DNA from: DAOMOP01 sp035444405
GTDB taxonomy: Bacteria; Pseudomonadota; Gammaproteobacteria; Burkholderiales; Rhodocyclaceae
Direction of reading: 5' to 3'
Assembly (NCBI GenBank): GCA_035444405.1
Contig: DAOMOP010000029.1
Span: 1 to 30,204 of the forward strand
DNA length: 30,204 nt
Positions 1-9,337 of this stretch are shown here, in pieces (position 1 is the first letter of the stretch; each line of letters starts with the position of its first letter). Position numbers and translations under genes: made by a program. Under the pieces are notes generated by a model. It was given only the letters and a program-made list of their open reading frames with translations. It was not told the DNA's origin and ran no database searches.

Positions 1-26
1 TTATAAATTAATAGGTTACATGTGAT

Positions 27-611
27 ATGTTACTCATGATCGACAACTACGACAGCTTCACCTACAACCTCGTGCAGTACTTCGGCGAGCTCGGTGCCAG
101 GGTGAAGGTGTATCGCAACGACGAAATCACCCTCGCGCAGATCGCCGCGCTCGCCCCGGCGCAACTGGTGATCTCGCCCGGGCCGTGCACGCCGGCCGAG
201 GCCGGCATCTCGGTCGCGGCGATCCGCGAGTTCGCCGGCAAGCTGCCGATCCTCGGCGTGTGTCTCGGCCACCAGAGCATCGGCGCGGCCTTCGGCGGGC
301 GCATCGTGCATGCGCGGCGCCTGATGCACGGCAAGACCTCGCCGGTGCACCACGACGGCCGCGGCGTGTTCCGCGGCCTGCCCGACCCGGTGGTGTGCAC
401 GCGCTACCACTCGCTCGCGATCGAGCGCGAGACGCTGCCCGACTGCCTCGAGGTCACCGCGTGGACCGACGACGGCGAGATCATGGGCGTGCGTCACAAG
501 AGTCTGCCCGTCGAAGGCGTGCAATTCCATCCCGAGTCGATCCTGACCGAGCACGGTCACGAACTGCTCGGCAATTTCCTCGCCCAAACCGAATCAGGAA
601 TCCGATCATGA
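27..611 (+). CDS. trpG: Anthranilate synthase component II (glutamine amidotransferase)
   Basis: This is the glutaminase subunit that supplies ammonia to TrpE for making anthranilate from chorismate; in many bacteria the same protein also serves PabB. The 194-residue protein begins with the family pattern MIDNYDSFTYN. It carries a class I amidotransferase triad: nucleophile Cys79 in GVCLGH, and His168 and Glu170 in FHPES. Length is normal for the family. An ATG at 27 gives MLLMIDNYDS; an ATG at 36 is an alternative, and neither has a strong ribosome site. The stop overlaps the trpD start in an ATGA (608-611), so translation is probably coupled. trpE would be expected upstream, outside the window. 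Confidence 0.95.
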   Translation: MLLMIDNYDSFTYNLVQYFGELGARVKVYRNDEITLAQIAALAPAQLVISPGPCTPAEAGISVAAIREFAGKLPILGVCLGHQSIGAAFGGRIVHARRLMHGKTSPVHHDGRGVFRGLPDPVVCTRYHSLAIERETLPDCLEVTAWTDDGEIMGVRHKSLPVEGVQFHPESILTEHGHELLGNFLAQTESGIRS

Positions 612-1642
612 CCATTACCGCCCGCGACGCGCTGCAGCGCACGATCGAGCACCGCGAGATCTTCTACGACGAGATGCTGTCGCTGATGCGCCAGATCATG
701 GCCGGCGAGCTGTCGCCGGTGATGACCGCGGCAATCCTGACCGGCCTGCGCGTCAAGAAGGAGACCATCGGCGAGATCGCCGCCGCCGCCGCGGTGATGC
801 GCGAGCTCGCCACCAAGGTCGTCGTGCCGCCGCCGCACGAGCACTTTCTCGATGTCGTCGGCACCGGCGGCGACGGTGCCCACACCTTCAACATCTCGAC
901 CGCGACGATCTTCGTCGCCGCCGCGGCCGGCGCGCGCGTGGCCAAGCACGGCAACCGCAGCGTGTCGTCCAAGAGCGGCAGTGCCGACGTGCTCGAGGCG
1001 CTCGGCGTCAACCTGATGGTCACGCCCGAGCAGGTCGCCGAGTGCATCGCCGCGACCGGCATCGGCTTCATGTACGCGCCGAGCCACCACAGCGCGATGA
1101 AGAACGTCGCGCCGGTGCGCCGCGAGATGGGCGTGCGCACGATCTTCAACATCCTGGGGCCCCTCACCAATCCGGCCGGCGCGCCGAACACGCTGATGGG
1201 CGTGTTCCACCCCGACCTGGTCGGCATCCAGGCGCGCGTGATGCAGCGCCTCGGCGCGAATCACGTGATGGTCGTCTATGGTCTGGACGGCATGGACGAG
1301 GTGAGCCTGGGCGCGGCGACGATGGTCGGCGAGCTGAAGGACGGCGAGATCCTCGAGTATGAAATCCACCCCGAGGACTTCGACCTCGCGATGGCCGGCA
1401 GCCGCAACCTGCGCGTCGAGAACGTCGACGAGTCGATGGACACGCTGCTCGGCGCGCTCGAGAACAAGCCCGGTCCGGCGCGCGAGATCGTCATCCTCAA
1501 CGCCGGTGTCGCGTTGTATACGGCGAACCTCGTCGACTCGATCGGCGCCGGCATCCTGCAGGCGCGCGAGCTGATCGCCGGGGGCGCCGCGCGCGCGAAG
1601 CTCGACGAGTTCGTGCGCTTCACCCGCAATCTCGCGCAGTGA
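608..1642 (+). CDS. trpD: Anthranilate phosphoribosyltransferase
   Basis: This enzyme transfers the phosphoribosyl group of PRPP to anthranilate, the second step of tryptophan synthesis. The 344-residue protein has a helical N-terminal domain, the PRPP-binding GTGGDG loop (residues 85-90), and the conserved segment around residues 113-127 (KHGNRSVSSKSGSAD) of the nucleoside phosphorylase/TrpD fold. Length matches single-domain TrpD. The ATG at 608 overlaps the trpG stop, and trpC starts 12 bases after the stop, so the three genes form one operon. An upstream in-frame extension exists but lies entirely within trpG and is not used. Confidence 0.97.
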   Translation: MTITARDALQRTIEHREIFYDEMLSLMRQIMAGELSPVMTAAILTGLRVKKETIGEIAAAAAVMRELATKVVVPPPHEHFLDVVGTGGDGAHTFNISTATIFVAAAAGARVAKHGNRSVSSKSGSADVLEALGVNLMVTPEQVAECIAATGIGFMYAPSHHSAMKNVAPVRREMGVRTIFNILGPLTNPAGAPNTLMGVFHPDLVGIQARVMQRLGANHVMVVYGLDGMDEVSLGAATMVGELKDGEILEYEIHPEDFDLAMAGSRNLRVENVDESMDTLLGALENKPGPAREIVILNAGVALYTANLVDSIGAGILQARELIAGGAARAKLDEFVRFTRNLAQ

Positions 1643-1654
1643 CGGATCGACGCC

Positions 1655-2443
1655 ATGAGTGACATCCTGAACCGCATCCTGGCCGTCAAGCGGGACGAGG
1701 TCGCCCGCGGCCGGGCCGCCACGCCGCTCGCGGCGATGCGCGCGGCCGCCGTACGGCAGCCGCCCGCGCGCGACTTCGTCGGCGCGCTGCGCGCGAAGAT
1801 CGCCGCCGGCCGGCCCGCGGTGATCGCCGAGATCAAGAAGGCGAGCCCGTCGAAGGGCGTGATCCGCGCGGATTTCCGCCCGGCCGACATCGCCGCTGCG
1901 TACGAGCGCGCCGGCGCGGCGTGCCTGTCGGTGCTGACCGACCGCGACTTCTTCCAGGGCGCGCCGGAGTACCTGCAGGCCGCGCGCGCGGCGTGCGCGC
2001 TGCCGGTGCTGCGCAAGGACTTCGTCGTCGATGCGTGGCAGGTCTTCGAGGCGCGTGCGATGGGGGCGGACGCGATCCTGCTGATCGCCGCCGCGCTCGA
2101 TGCGGTGCAGATGCGCGAGCTCGAGGCGCTCGCCCACGCGCTCGGCATGGCGGTGCTGGTCGAGGTGCACGATGACTCGGAACTCGACGTCGCGCTCACC
2201 CTCGCCACCCCGCTGGTCGGCATCAACAACCGTAACCTGCGCACCTTCGAGGTCAGTCTGGAGACCACCTTCGACCTGCTCGCGCGCATTCCGGACGAAC
2301 GCATCGTCGTCACCGAATCGGGAATCGTCGCCGCCGACGACGTCGCACGCATGCGCGCGCGCAACGTGCACGCCTTTCTCGTCGGCGAGGCCTTCATGCG
2401 CGTGGACGACCCCGGAGCCGGCCTGCGGGCGTTGTTCGGCTAG
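1655..2443 (+). CDS. trpC: Indole-3-glycerol phosphate synthase
   Basis: TrpC closes the indole ring, converting carboxyphenylamino-deoxyribulose phosphate to indole-3-glycerol phosphate with loss of CO2 and water. The 262-residue protein is a monofunctional TIM barrel, with no fused TrpF. The catalytic segment AEIKKASPSKG (Glu59, Lys61) and the LRKDF segment (Lys121) are both present, and a GINNRNL strand and a VTESGI phosphate-binding motif follow. It starts 12 bases after trpD and ends 8 bases before the tamB-like gene, so the latter may be co-transcribed. Confidence 0.97.
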   Translation: MSDILNRILAVKRDEVARGRAATPLAAMRAAAVRQPPARDFVGALRAKIAAGRPAVIAEIKKASPSKGVIRADFRPADIAAAYERAGAACLSVLTDRDFFQGAPEYLQAARAACALPVLRKDFVVDAWQVFEARAMGADAILLIAAALDAVQMRELEALAHALGMAVLVEVHDDSELDVALTLATPLVGINNRNLRTFEVSLETTFDLLARIPDERIVVTESGIVAADDVARMRARNVHAFLVGEAFMRVDDPGAGLRALFG

Positions 2444-2451
2444 GTGCTGAG

Positions 2452-5400
2452 ATGGCTGCCGAGGCCCCCACCCCACCGCGTACGCGCCGGCGGCGCTGGC
2501 TGCGGCGGCTGGCGGGCGGGCTCACGCTGCTCGTGCTGCTGCCGCTGGCGCTGGTCGCCTGGCTGCTGCTGACCGAGGCGGGGCTGCGCGCCGCCGCGCG
2601 CGCGGCCGAATGGGCGAGCGACGGGCGCATCGTCGTCGAGGCCCCCGAGGGGCGGTTGTGGGAGGCGGTGCGCATCGGCGCGCTGCGCGTCGACACGGCC
2701 GACCTGCGCCTGCGCATCGACGATTTCGCCTTCGCATGGCAGCCGGCGCGTCTCGCCGAACGCCACGTCGAGATCGACACGCTGGCCTTCGGTGCCGTTG
2801 CGTTCTCGGCACGGCCGTCCGGCGAAGCGGCCGCCGACGTCGCGCCGCCGCCGGCGGTCGAGCTGCCGCTGTCGTTCGCGGTACGGGCGCTCAGCGTGGG
2901 GCGGTTGAGCCTGTTCGAGTGGGTGGACGTGCCCGACCCGGACGCCCCCGCCGAGCCGTTCTTCGAGCTGCACGACTTCTCGACCGCGCTCGCCAGCGAC
3001 CGCCGCATCCATCGCATCGACACGCTGGCGGTCTCGCTGCCGTTCGGCGAGCTGACGCTGACCGCCGACATCGACGGCGGCGAGCTGCCTTTCGCGCTGT
3101 CGGCACGCGGCACGCTGGTCGGGGCGTATGACGCGCGCGACTACGACATCGCCTACTCGGCCCGCGGCAATCTGCTCGAGCTCGAGCTGCTGATCGAGGC
3201 TCAGGGCATGGGCGTGAGCGGCGACGCGGCGCTCGTGCTGACACCGTTCGAGCACGTGCCGCTGCGCAGGCTGCGCGCCGCGATCGGCGAGATCGACCCG
3301 TCGGCCTACGTCGAGGGCGCGCCGCATGCGGCGCTGACGATCGCCGCCGAGCTCGAGTCCGAGTCGGTCGACGAATGGCGCCTCGCCGGTCCGCTACGCA
3401 TCGACAATCGCGCCCCGGACACGCTCGACAACGGCGGCATCCCGCTCGTCAGTGCCGATGCCGCGCTGAGCTGGTCGCCCCAGGCGGCCGCGGCCGAGCG
3501 CCTCGAACTGGTGCTGCCGGGCGACGGCACGCTCACCGGCGCGCTCGACTGGCGCCCGGACCGCGAAGGCGCCTCGATCGGTCGCCTGACGGCCGCGCTC
3601 GAGCTCGCCGGCATCCGCATGCAGCGGCTCGACGCACGCCTGCCCGACGTGCGCGTCGATGGGCGCCTCGACGCCGAAGGCGATGAGGCCGAGCAGCACG
3701 CCCGCCTCGACATGCAGGTCGGAGATGCGCGCATCCGCGCCGACGGTGAATTCCGGATGGCCGGCGGCGAGGCCGGTGAGCCGGCGTTCTCGGCAGCCGG
3801 GACGCTGTCGGCGTTCAATCCCGCCGCCCTCGTGCCCGGCGCACCGCAGGCCGAGCTGAACCTGAGCTTCGATACGCACGGGGTGCTCGGCGAGCCGCTT
3901 GCGGCGACGTTCGAATGGGCGTTCGAACCGAGCCGGTTCGAAGGGTTGGCGCTCGACGGCCGCGGTGCGATCGCCGTCGAAGGCGAACGCCTCGCCGATG
4001 CCGACGTCCTCGTCACGCTCGCCGGCAACCGGCTCGCCGCGCGTGGTGCGTGGGGGCGTGTCGAGGATGCGCTGGCGATCGACATCGACGCGCCCGCGCT
4101 CGCTGCGCTCGGCCACGGGCTGGGCGGGCGTGCGCGTGTCGAGGCCACCGTGTCGGGCACGCGCCAGCTGCCGTCGGGCCGGTTCCAGCTGTTCGCCGAG
4201 CAGCTGCGCCTGCCCGGCGACCTGCGTCTGGACGGCCTCAATGCAAGCGGTCATCTGGAGGCCGGACTCGACGGGCCGGTCGATCTGTCGCTCGGCGCGA
4301 GCGGCCTCGGCAACGCCGACGGCGATACGTGGCTCGACAGTGCGGCACTCGTCATCGGCGGCCGACGCAGCGCGCACCGCATCGACCTCACCGCCGCCTC
4401 GCCCGATGACGACAGCCTGGAGCTGCGTCTGGACGGAGCGCTGCTCGAAGGCTCGACGGCGGCCGGCGACGGCGCGCGCTCGCGCGGCTGCAGACGGGCG
4501 GACGATTTCCGGTGGCGCTCACGGCGCCGGCCGGGTTGACCGTGTCGCGCGAGCGGATCGCCCTCGACGCGGCGCGGCTCGATGCCGGCGAGCGCGGGCT
4601 CATCCGCCTCGACGAGACGCTGTGGACGCCCGAGCGCATCGTCGCCCGCGGCGCACTGAGCGGCTTCGTCGTCGAGCTCGCGCAGCAGCCCGCCGACCGG
4701 CCTCGCCGTCCTTCGCGGCGCCAGCGCGAGCCGCTGACCTTCGGGGCCGAATGGGATCTGCAGCTGGGCGAGGCGGCCAACGGCCAGGTGCGCGTGGTGC
4801 GCGAGGCGGGCGACCTGACGCTCACCGGCGAGCTGACCACGCGCATCGGCCTCGAACATGTCGAGGCGCGCGTCAACGCGCTCGACAACCGGCTCGCCCT
4901 GGCCCTCGAGGTGCGCGGCAGCGAGCTCGGCACCATCAACGCGTCGGCCACCGCGCTGGCCGAGCGCAGGGCGGACGGCGGCTGGCGGCTCGCGCCGGAT
5001 GCGCCGCTGCTCGGTTCGGCGCGGTTCGACATGCCGTCGATCGCGTGGCTCGCGCGTGCGCTGCAGGACGAAATTCTGCTCGGCGGCAGCCTGTCGGGGG
5101 ATTTCTCGCTGTCCGGAACAGCGCAGAACCCGCTTGCTGCCGGGCAGATCGCCGGCAGCGAGCTGTCGCTGGCGCTGGTCGAGCAGGGGCTGCAGCTCAC
5201 CGGCGGGGAGTTGCTCGCCGAGTTCGATCGCGACCGTTTGCGCCTGACGCAGCTCGAGTTCGTGTCCGAGAACCGCGTCCGGCCGCCCGATCCGCGCGTG
5301 CCGGTGACGCGCTACACGCGCTCGCCGGGCCGTCTGGTCGCCAGCGGCGAGATCGCGCTCGATTCCGGTGCCGGTGCGTTCGAGTTCGAAGCCGACCGGC

Positions 5401-6374
5401 TGCCCATCCTGCAGCGCAGCGATCGATGGCTGATCCTGTCCGGTGAGGGTCGTGCGGACAGCACCTGGACCAGTCTCGATCTCGTCGCCGAGTTCCGTGC
5501 CGATGCGGGCTACGTCGAGCTCGCCGACACGCCGCCGCCGACGCTGTCCGACGACGTCGTGATCGTCGGCGAGGAGGACGCTCCGCGCGCAGGCGGGTTG
5601 AAAATGTCCGCCGACGTCAAGGTGTCGCTCGGCGACGAGCTCTACCTGTCGGCGCTGGGGCTGGACACGCGGCTGACCGGCGAGCTGCGGCTGCGACTCG
5701 ATGAAGGTGCTCCGCTGTCGGCGGTCGGCACGATCTCGACCGTCGGTGGCGTGTATCGCGGCTATGGCCAGAACCTCGCGATCGAGCGCGGGCTGATCAA
5801 TTTTCAGGGAGCACTCGACAATCCGGGCCTGAACGTGGTTGCATTACGAAAGGGCCTGCCGGTCGAGGCGGGCATTTCGGTGCTCGGCAGCGCACGCCGT
5901 CCGCAGATCAAGCTGGTGTCGCAGCCCGACGTGCCGGATCCGGACAAACTGTCGTGGATCGTGCTCGGACGTGCGCCGACCGCGGGCGGCGGCGCCGATC
6001 TGGGCGTGCTGTTGCCGGCGGCGCAGGCCTTGCTCGGCGGCTCCGGCGGGGGCATGACCGAGCAGCTCTCGCGCAGCCTCGGCTTCGACGAGTTCGGCAT
6101 CGGCAGCGGTGAGCTCGGCGCGACGACGCGCGCCCCGACCAGCCGTGTGGTCGGCGAAGGCTCGGTCGTGACCGGGGAGGGCAGCGTCAGCGGACAGGTG
6201 CTGACGCTCGGCAAGCGGTTGTCCAGCGATTTGTTCCTGTCTTTCGAGCAGAGCCTGGGCGGCGCCGCGAGCCTGGTCAAGCTCACCTACCAGCTCGGCA
6301 GTCGGGTGTCGGTCGTCGCGCGTGGCGGCAGCGACAACTCCGCCGATATTTATTACACGGTTTCGTTTCGCTGA
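2452..6374 (+). pseudogene. tamB: TamB-like translocation and assembly protein, interrupted by a frameshift
   Basis: TamB is a long inner-membrane-anchored, beta-rich periplasmic protein that works with the outer-membrane protein TamA in outer-membrane assembly or lipid transport. The reading frame opens at 2452 (ATG 8 bases after trpC) with a basic N-terminus and one membrane anchor at about residues 22-40. It stops at 4539. The second half continues in another frame to 6374 and carries the conserved TamB C-terminal (DUF490) region, ending in a beta-strand with a terminal Arg after Phe. Correcting the shift near 4472-4479 restores about 1306 residues, a normal TamB length. An ATG at 4512 opens the second frame but has no convincing ribosome site. 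No tamA is adjacent; trpC is the neighbour instead. Whether the shift is real or a sequencing error cannot be told here. Confidence 0.85.
4471..4481 (+). other. Frameshift site in a GC-dinucleotide tract of tamB
   Basis: The tract reads GGCGCGCGCTC. Upstream of it frame 1 encodes plausible TamB sequence; downstream frame 1 turns into Arg/Ser-rich sequence and stops at 4539, while frame 3 reads ALARLQTGGRFPVALT and remains open to 6374. Removing one GC unit (or adding one base) joins GDG to ALARLQ smoothly. A dinucleotide run is a plausible place for slippage or for a base-calling error. Confidence 0.75.
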
Positions 6375-6435
6375 CGGGGAATGCTGATGCGCTCGCGCTG
6401 TCGATAGCAATGAGGAGACAATACAGGAGGTTTGC

Positions 6436-6999
6436 ATGACAAAGGTCGGAAATGACACCCAGTTTGAAGTCGCCATTCTCGGGGGTGGTTGTTTCTGGTG
6501 TCTCGAGGCCGTCTACAAGGACGTCGAGGGGGTGGTGTCGGTCGTGCCCGGCTACGCAGGCGGGCGTGTCGAGTCGCCCACCTACCGTGAGGTCTGCGAG
6601 GGAGGGACCGGCCATGCCGAGGTGGTGCGCATCGAGTTCGACCCTGGCGTGATCACGTTTCGCGAGCTGCTCGAGATCTTCTTCGTGATCCATGATCCGA
6701 CCTCGCTGAACCGCCAGGGCAACGACATCGGCACGCAGTACCGTTCGGCGATCTTCCCGACCAGCGAAGCCCAGTTGCACGACGCCCTGACGCTCATCGA
6801 GGAAATGGGCGAGGCGCGCGTGTTTCCGTCCGCGATCGTCACCAAGGTCGAGCGGGCCGATGCCTTCTGGCCCGCCGAGGACTACCATCACGACTATTTT
6901 GCGAAGAACTCGGACCTGCCGTACTGCCAGTACGTGGTCGCGCCGAAGATCGCGAAGTTCCGGGAAAAATTTGCCGGCCGGCGCAAGCGCAACAGGTAG
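6436..6999 (+). CDS. msrA: Peptide-methionine (S)-S-oxide reductase MsrA
   Basis: MsrA reduces the S epimer of methionine sulfoxide in oxidised proteins, using thioredoxin. The 187-residue protein has the signature GGCFWCLE with catalytic Cys19, the GYAGG segment, and a C-terminal region with a Cys in LPYCQYVV that could be a resolving cysteine. Length is normal. A strong AGGAGG lies at about 6426-6431, correctly spaced before the ATG. It follows tamB by 61 bases. No signal peptide is visible, so it is cytoplasmic. Confidence 0.96.
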   Translation: MTKVGNDTQFEVAILGGGCFWCLEAVYKDVEGVVSVVPGYAGGRVESPTYREVCEGGTGHAEVVRIEFDPGVITFRELLEIFFVIHDPTSLNRQGNDIGTQYRSAIFPTSEAQLHDALTLIEEMGEARVFPSAIVTKVERADAFWPAEDYHHDYFAKNSDLPYCQYVVAPKIAKFREKFAGRRKRNR

Positions 7000-7002
7000 A
7001 AT
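6997..7002 (+). promoter_or_regulatory. Possible -10 element for the FKBP gene
   Basis: TAGAAT, five of six to the sigma-70 consensus, overlaps the msrA stop and lies about 95 bases before the FKBP start. No good -35 element is seen at 17 bases, so this is only a candidate. Confidence 0.25.
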
Positions 7003-7097
7003 CCTCCTTCAGCCATCCCTTGCCGCGGCGACCTCGGCCAAGGCGGGGCAATCCGATCATCGCCGGAGCCGCTCCGGTCCAACTGGGAGTACCCCGC

Positions 7098-7442
7098 ATG
7101 ACGCAGCAGACCCTTGCCAACGGCCTCGTGATCGAGGACCTCGAAACCGGCGCCGGCGCGACGGCCGAAAAAGGGCGCACGGTTTCGGTCCATTACACGG
7201 GCTGGCTGACGGATGGCCGCAAATTCGATTCGAGCAAGGATCGCAACGATCCGTTCCAGTTCCCGCTCGGCGCCGGTCACGTGATCCGCGGCTGGGACGA
7301 AGGCGTGCAGGGCATGCTCGAAGGCGGGCGCCGCAAGCTCACGATCCCGCCCGAACTCGGCTACGGCGCACGCGGGGCCGGCGGGGTGATTCCGCCCAAC
7401 GCGACGCTGGTGTTCGAGGTGGAGCTGCTCAAGGTCTATTGA
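7098..7442 (+). CDS. FKBP-type peptidyl-prolyl cis-trans isomerase
   Basis: A compact single-domain isomerase of 114 residues that catalyses cis-trans isomerisation of X-Pro bonds during folding. The hallmarks are VSVHYTGWLTDGRKFDSS, then FPLGAGHVIRGWDEG, IPPELGYG and the C-terminal VFEVELLKV strand. The family-typical substrate and FK506 pocket residues (Tyr in HYTG, Phe, Val-Ile in HVIRGW, Trp, Tyr in LGYG) are visible. The ATG at 7098 was chosen because the domain starts right after it and GGGAG precedes it at 7085-7089; earlier in-frame starts would add a low-complexity tail. No signal peptide or chaperone dimerisation domain is present, so it is probably cytoplasmic. Confidence 0.94.
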   Translation: MTQQTLANGLVIEDLETGAGATAEKGRTVSVHYTGWLTDGRKFDSSKDRNDPFQFPLGAGHVIRGWDEGVQGMLEGGRRKLTIPPELGYGARGAGGVIPPNATLVFEVELLKVY

Positions 7443-7499
7443 TCGCCCGGCTGCCGCGCCCGATCACGGGGCGGCGAAGGCCACGCGAGGGGGCGGGGG

Positions 7500-7958
7500 A
7501 TGAAACTCGATCAGGCGCAGCGGCAGATCCTGACCCTGCTGCAGAAGGACTCGACGCTCAGCACGCAGGCGCTGGCCGAGCAGGTGGGATTGTCGCCGTC
7601 GCCGTGCTGGCGCCGCGTGCGCGAGCTCGAGGCGGCCGGCCTGATCCGCGGCTATGTCGCCCTGCTCGATCGCAACAAGCTCGGGCTGTCGACCTGCGTG
7701 TGGGTGCGCGTCAAGCTCAAGAAGCACAGCGCCGAGGTGCTCGACCGTTTCGAAACAGTGGTCAAGGGCTGCGACGAGGTGGTCGAGTGCTACGAGCTGC
7801 TCGGCGAGACGGACTGCCTGCTCAAGCTCTATCTGCCGAGTCTTGAGGCGTTGTCGACCTTCATGCACAACTTCTTGCTGAAGCTGCCTGAGGTCGACGT
7901 CACCCATTCGAGCGTGGCGCTGCGCGAGATCAAGAACGAAACGGCGCTGCCGCTGTAA
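7500..7958 (+). CDS. Lrp/AsnC-family transcriptional regulator
   Basis: A 152-residue feast/famine regulator. The N-terminal winged helix-turn-helix (about residues 4-60) has the family pattern of Leu-Asp start, LAEQVGLSPSPCWRRV recognition segment and LEAAGLIRGY wing. The C-terminal RAM/ligand-binding domain (about 65-145) includes the GETDCLLKL strand. These proteins sense amino acids and usually control adjacent transport or degradation genes. The gene converges on an amino-acid symporter and lies close to the oxidoreductase and dehydrogenase genes, which makes that locus its likely target. The start is set by ATG after GGGGGCGGGGG. Its stop codon sits in the loop of a strong hairpin. Confidence 0.93.
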   Translation: MKLDQAQRQILTLLQKDSTLSTQALAEQVGLSPSPCWRRVRELEAAGLIRGYVALLDRNKLGLSTCVWVRVKLKKHSAEVLDRFETVVKGCDEVVECYELLGETDCLLKLYLPSLEALSTFMHNFLLKLPEVDVTHSSVALREIKNETALPL

Positions 7959-7994
7959 GCGCGGCAGCGCCGTGCCGGTGCGGCGGCGCTTACA
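7941..7994. terminator. Overlapping hairpins between convergent genes, likely bidirectional terminator
   Basis: A perfect 13-base inverted repeat (7941-7953 with 7961-7973, seven-base loop) contains the regulator's stop codon in its loop. A second perfect repeat, TGTAAGCGC at 7954-7962 and GCGCTTACA at 7986-7994, overlaps it and contains the stop codons of both convergent genes. On the minus strand the first hairpin is followed by TTTCGTTCTT, so it should terminate the symporter transcript best. The plus-strand side lacks a T run. Confidence 0.7.
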
Positions 7995-9336
7995 GGCTCG
8001 CGACGAACACGACGACGACGCCGATCGGGGCGATGAAGCGGGTCACGACCGTCCATACCGTGTGCGCGGCCTCGCCGAGGCCGAGCTCGCGGCGCACCGA
8101 TTCGCGGTCGAGGCACCAGGCGGCGAAGACGATCGCACCGAGACCGGTGAGTGGCAGCAGGTACTTGCTGGTCACGGTGTCGAGCAGGTCGAAGGCGTTC
8201 AGTCCCAGCACGGTCACCTCGCTCCAGGCGTTGAACGACAGCAGCGCGGCGATGCCCAGCGCCCACGTGCCGATGCCGGCAACGATCGTCGCGGCCTGAC
8301 GGTTCAGCGGCGTGCGCTCTTCGAGCAGCTCGACGACCGGCTCGAGCAGCGAGATCGCCGACGTGATCGCGGCAAAGGTCAGCAGCAGGAAGAACATCAC
8401 GCCGAGCAGCGTGCCGCCGGTGATGCTGCCGAATGCGATCGGCAGCGTGACGAAGATCAGTCCCGGGCCGGCGGCCGGATCGAGGCCGTTCGAGAACACG
8501 ATCGGAAAGATCGCCAGGCCGGCGGCGAGCGCGATCACGGTGTCGAGGATCACGACCGTGCGCGCGGTGCCGAGCAGGTCCACGTCCTCGCCGAGGTACG
8601 AGCCGTAGGCCATCATCACCGCCATGCCGAGCGACAGGGTAAAGAACGCATGCCCGAGCGCGGCGATGAACACGTCGCCGCTCAACGCGCTCCAGTCGGG
8701 GCGGAACAGATAGGCCAGCGTGGCGCCGAACGAGCCGGTCGTCATGCCGTAGCCGACCATCACGAACAGCAGCACCGCCAGCGTCGGCATCAACAGCTTC
8801 GCCGTGCGCTCCAGCCCCGACGTGACACCCATCGCGACGATGCCGACGGTGAGGATCATGAATGCGGTGTGCCACAGCAGCAGCTTGCCCGGGTCGGCCA
8901 GCATGCCGCCGAACAACGCGCCGGCGCTGTCGCCGTCCAGGCCGCCGAAGGTGCCGGTTGCCGCGTCCTTGATGTAGGAAAGCGCCCAGCCGCCGATCAC
9001 GCTGTAAAAGGACAGGATCAGGAAGGCCGCGAGGACGCCGCTGACGCCGACGAGTACCCAGGCGCGCGACTTGCCGTGCTGCTCGGCCAGCGCGCCCATC
9101 GTGGTGATCGGGTTCTTCTGTCCCCGGCGGCCGATCATCCATTCGGCGACGAGGATGGGCAGGCCGATCAGCGCGAGGCAGGCGAGATAGACGAGCACGA
9201 AGGCGCTGCCGCCGCTCTGCCCGACCATGTAGGGAAACTTCCAGATGTTTCCGAGCCCGACTGCCGACCCGGTGGCCGCCAGCACGAAGCCCGCGCGCGA
9301 GGACCAGTGCGAATGCTTGAAGGTGGTCGCCGACAT
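7990..9336 (-). CDS. Sodium:neurotransmitter symporter family (NSS) amino-acid transporter
   Basis: A 448-residue inner-membrane protein of the NSS/LeuT family, which couples sodium entry to uptake of amino acids such as tryptophan, tyrosine or leucine. TM1 contains the family signature GSAVGLGNIWKFPY (about 23-36) that lines the sodium and substrate sites, followed by GGSAF and EWMIGRRG. About eleven or twelve hydrophobic segments follow; the short length fits the eleven-segment bacterial type. The ATG at 9336 was chosen because it has GGGAGG in front and because a small ORF ends one base before it. An earlier in-frame start at 9375 would only add a non-hydrophobic tail. It diverges from the indolepyruvate oxidoreductase gene, so an aromatic or branched amino acid is the likely substrate (inference). 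Confidence 0.93.
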   Translation of the reverse strand: MSATTFKHSHWSSRAGFVLAATGSAVGLGNIWKFPYMVGQSGGSAFVLVYLACLALIGLPILVAEWMIGRRGQKNPITTMGALAEQHGKSRAWVLVGVSGVLAAFLILSFYSVIGGWALSYIKDAATGTFGGLDGDSAGALFGGMLADPGKLLLWHTAFMILTVGIVAMGVTSGLERTAKLLMPTLAVLLFVMVGYGMTTGSFGATLAYLFRPDWSALSGDVFIAALGHAFFTLSLGMAVMMAYGSYLGEDVDLLGTARTVVILDTVIALAAGLAIFPIVFSNGLDPAAGPGLIFVTLPIAFGSITGGTLLGVMFFLLLTFAAITSAISLLEPVVELLEERTPLNRQAATIVAGIGTWALGIAALLSFNAWSEVTVLGLNAFDLLDTVTSKYLLPLTGLGAIVFAAWCLDRESVRRELGLGEAAHTVWTVVTRFIAPIGVVVVFVASL

Positions 9337-9337
9337 G

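Noticed and set aside
557..2476. A 639-codon minus-strand frame opposite trpD and trpC
   Set aside because: Composition is Arg/Asp/His-rich without any motif; the sense strand carries well-recognised trp genes. It is a GC-bias artefact.
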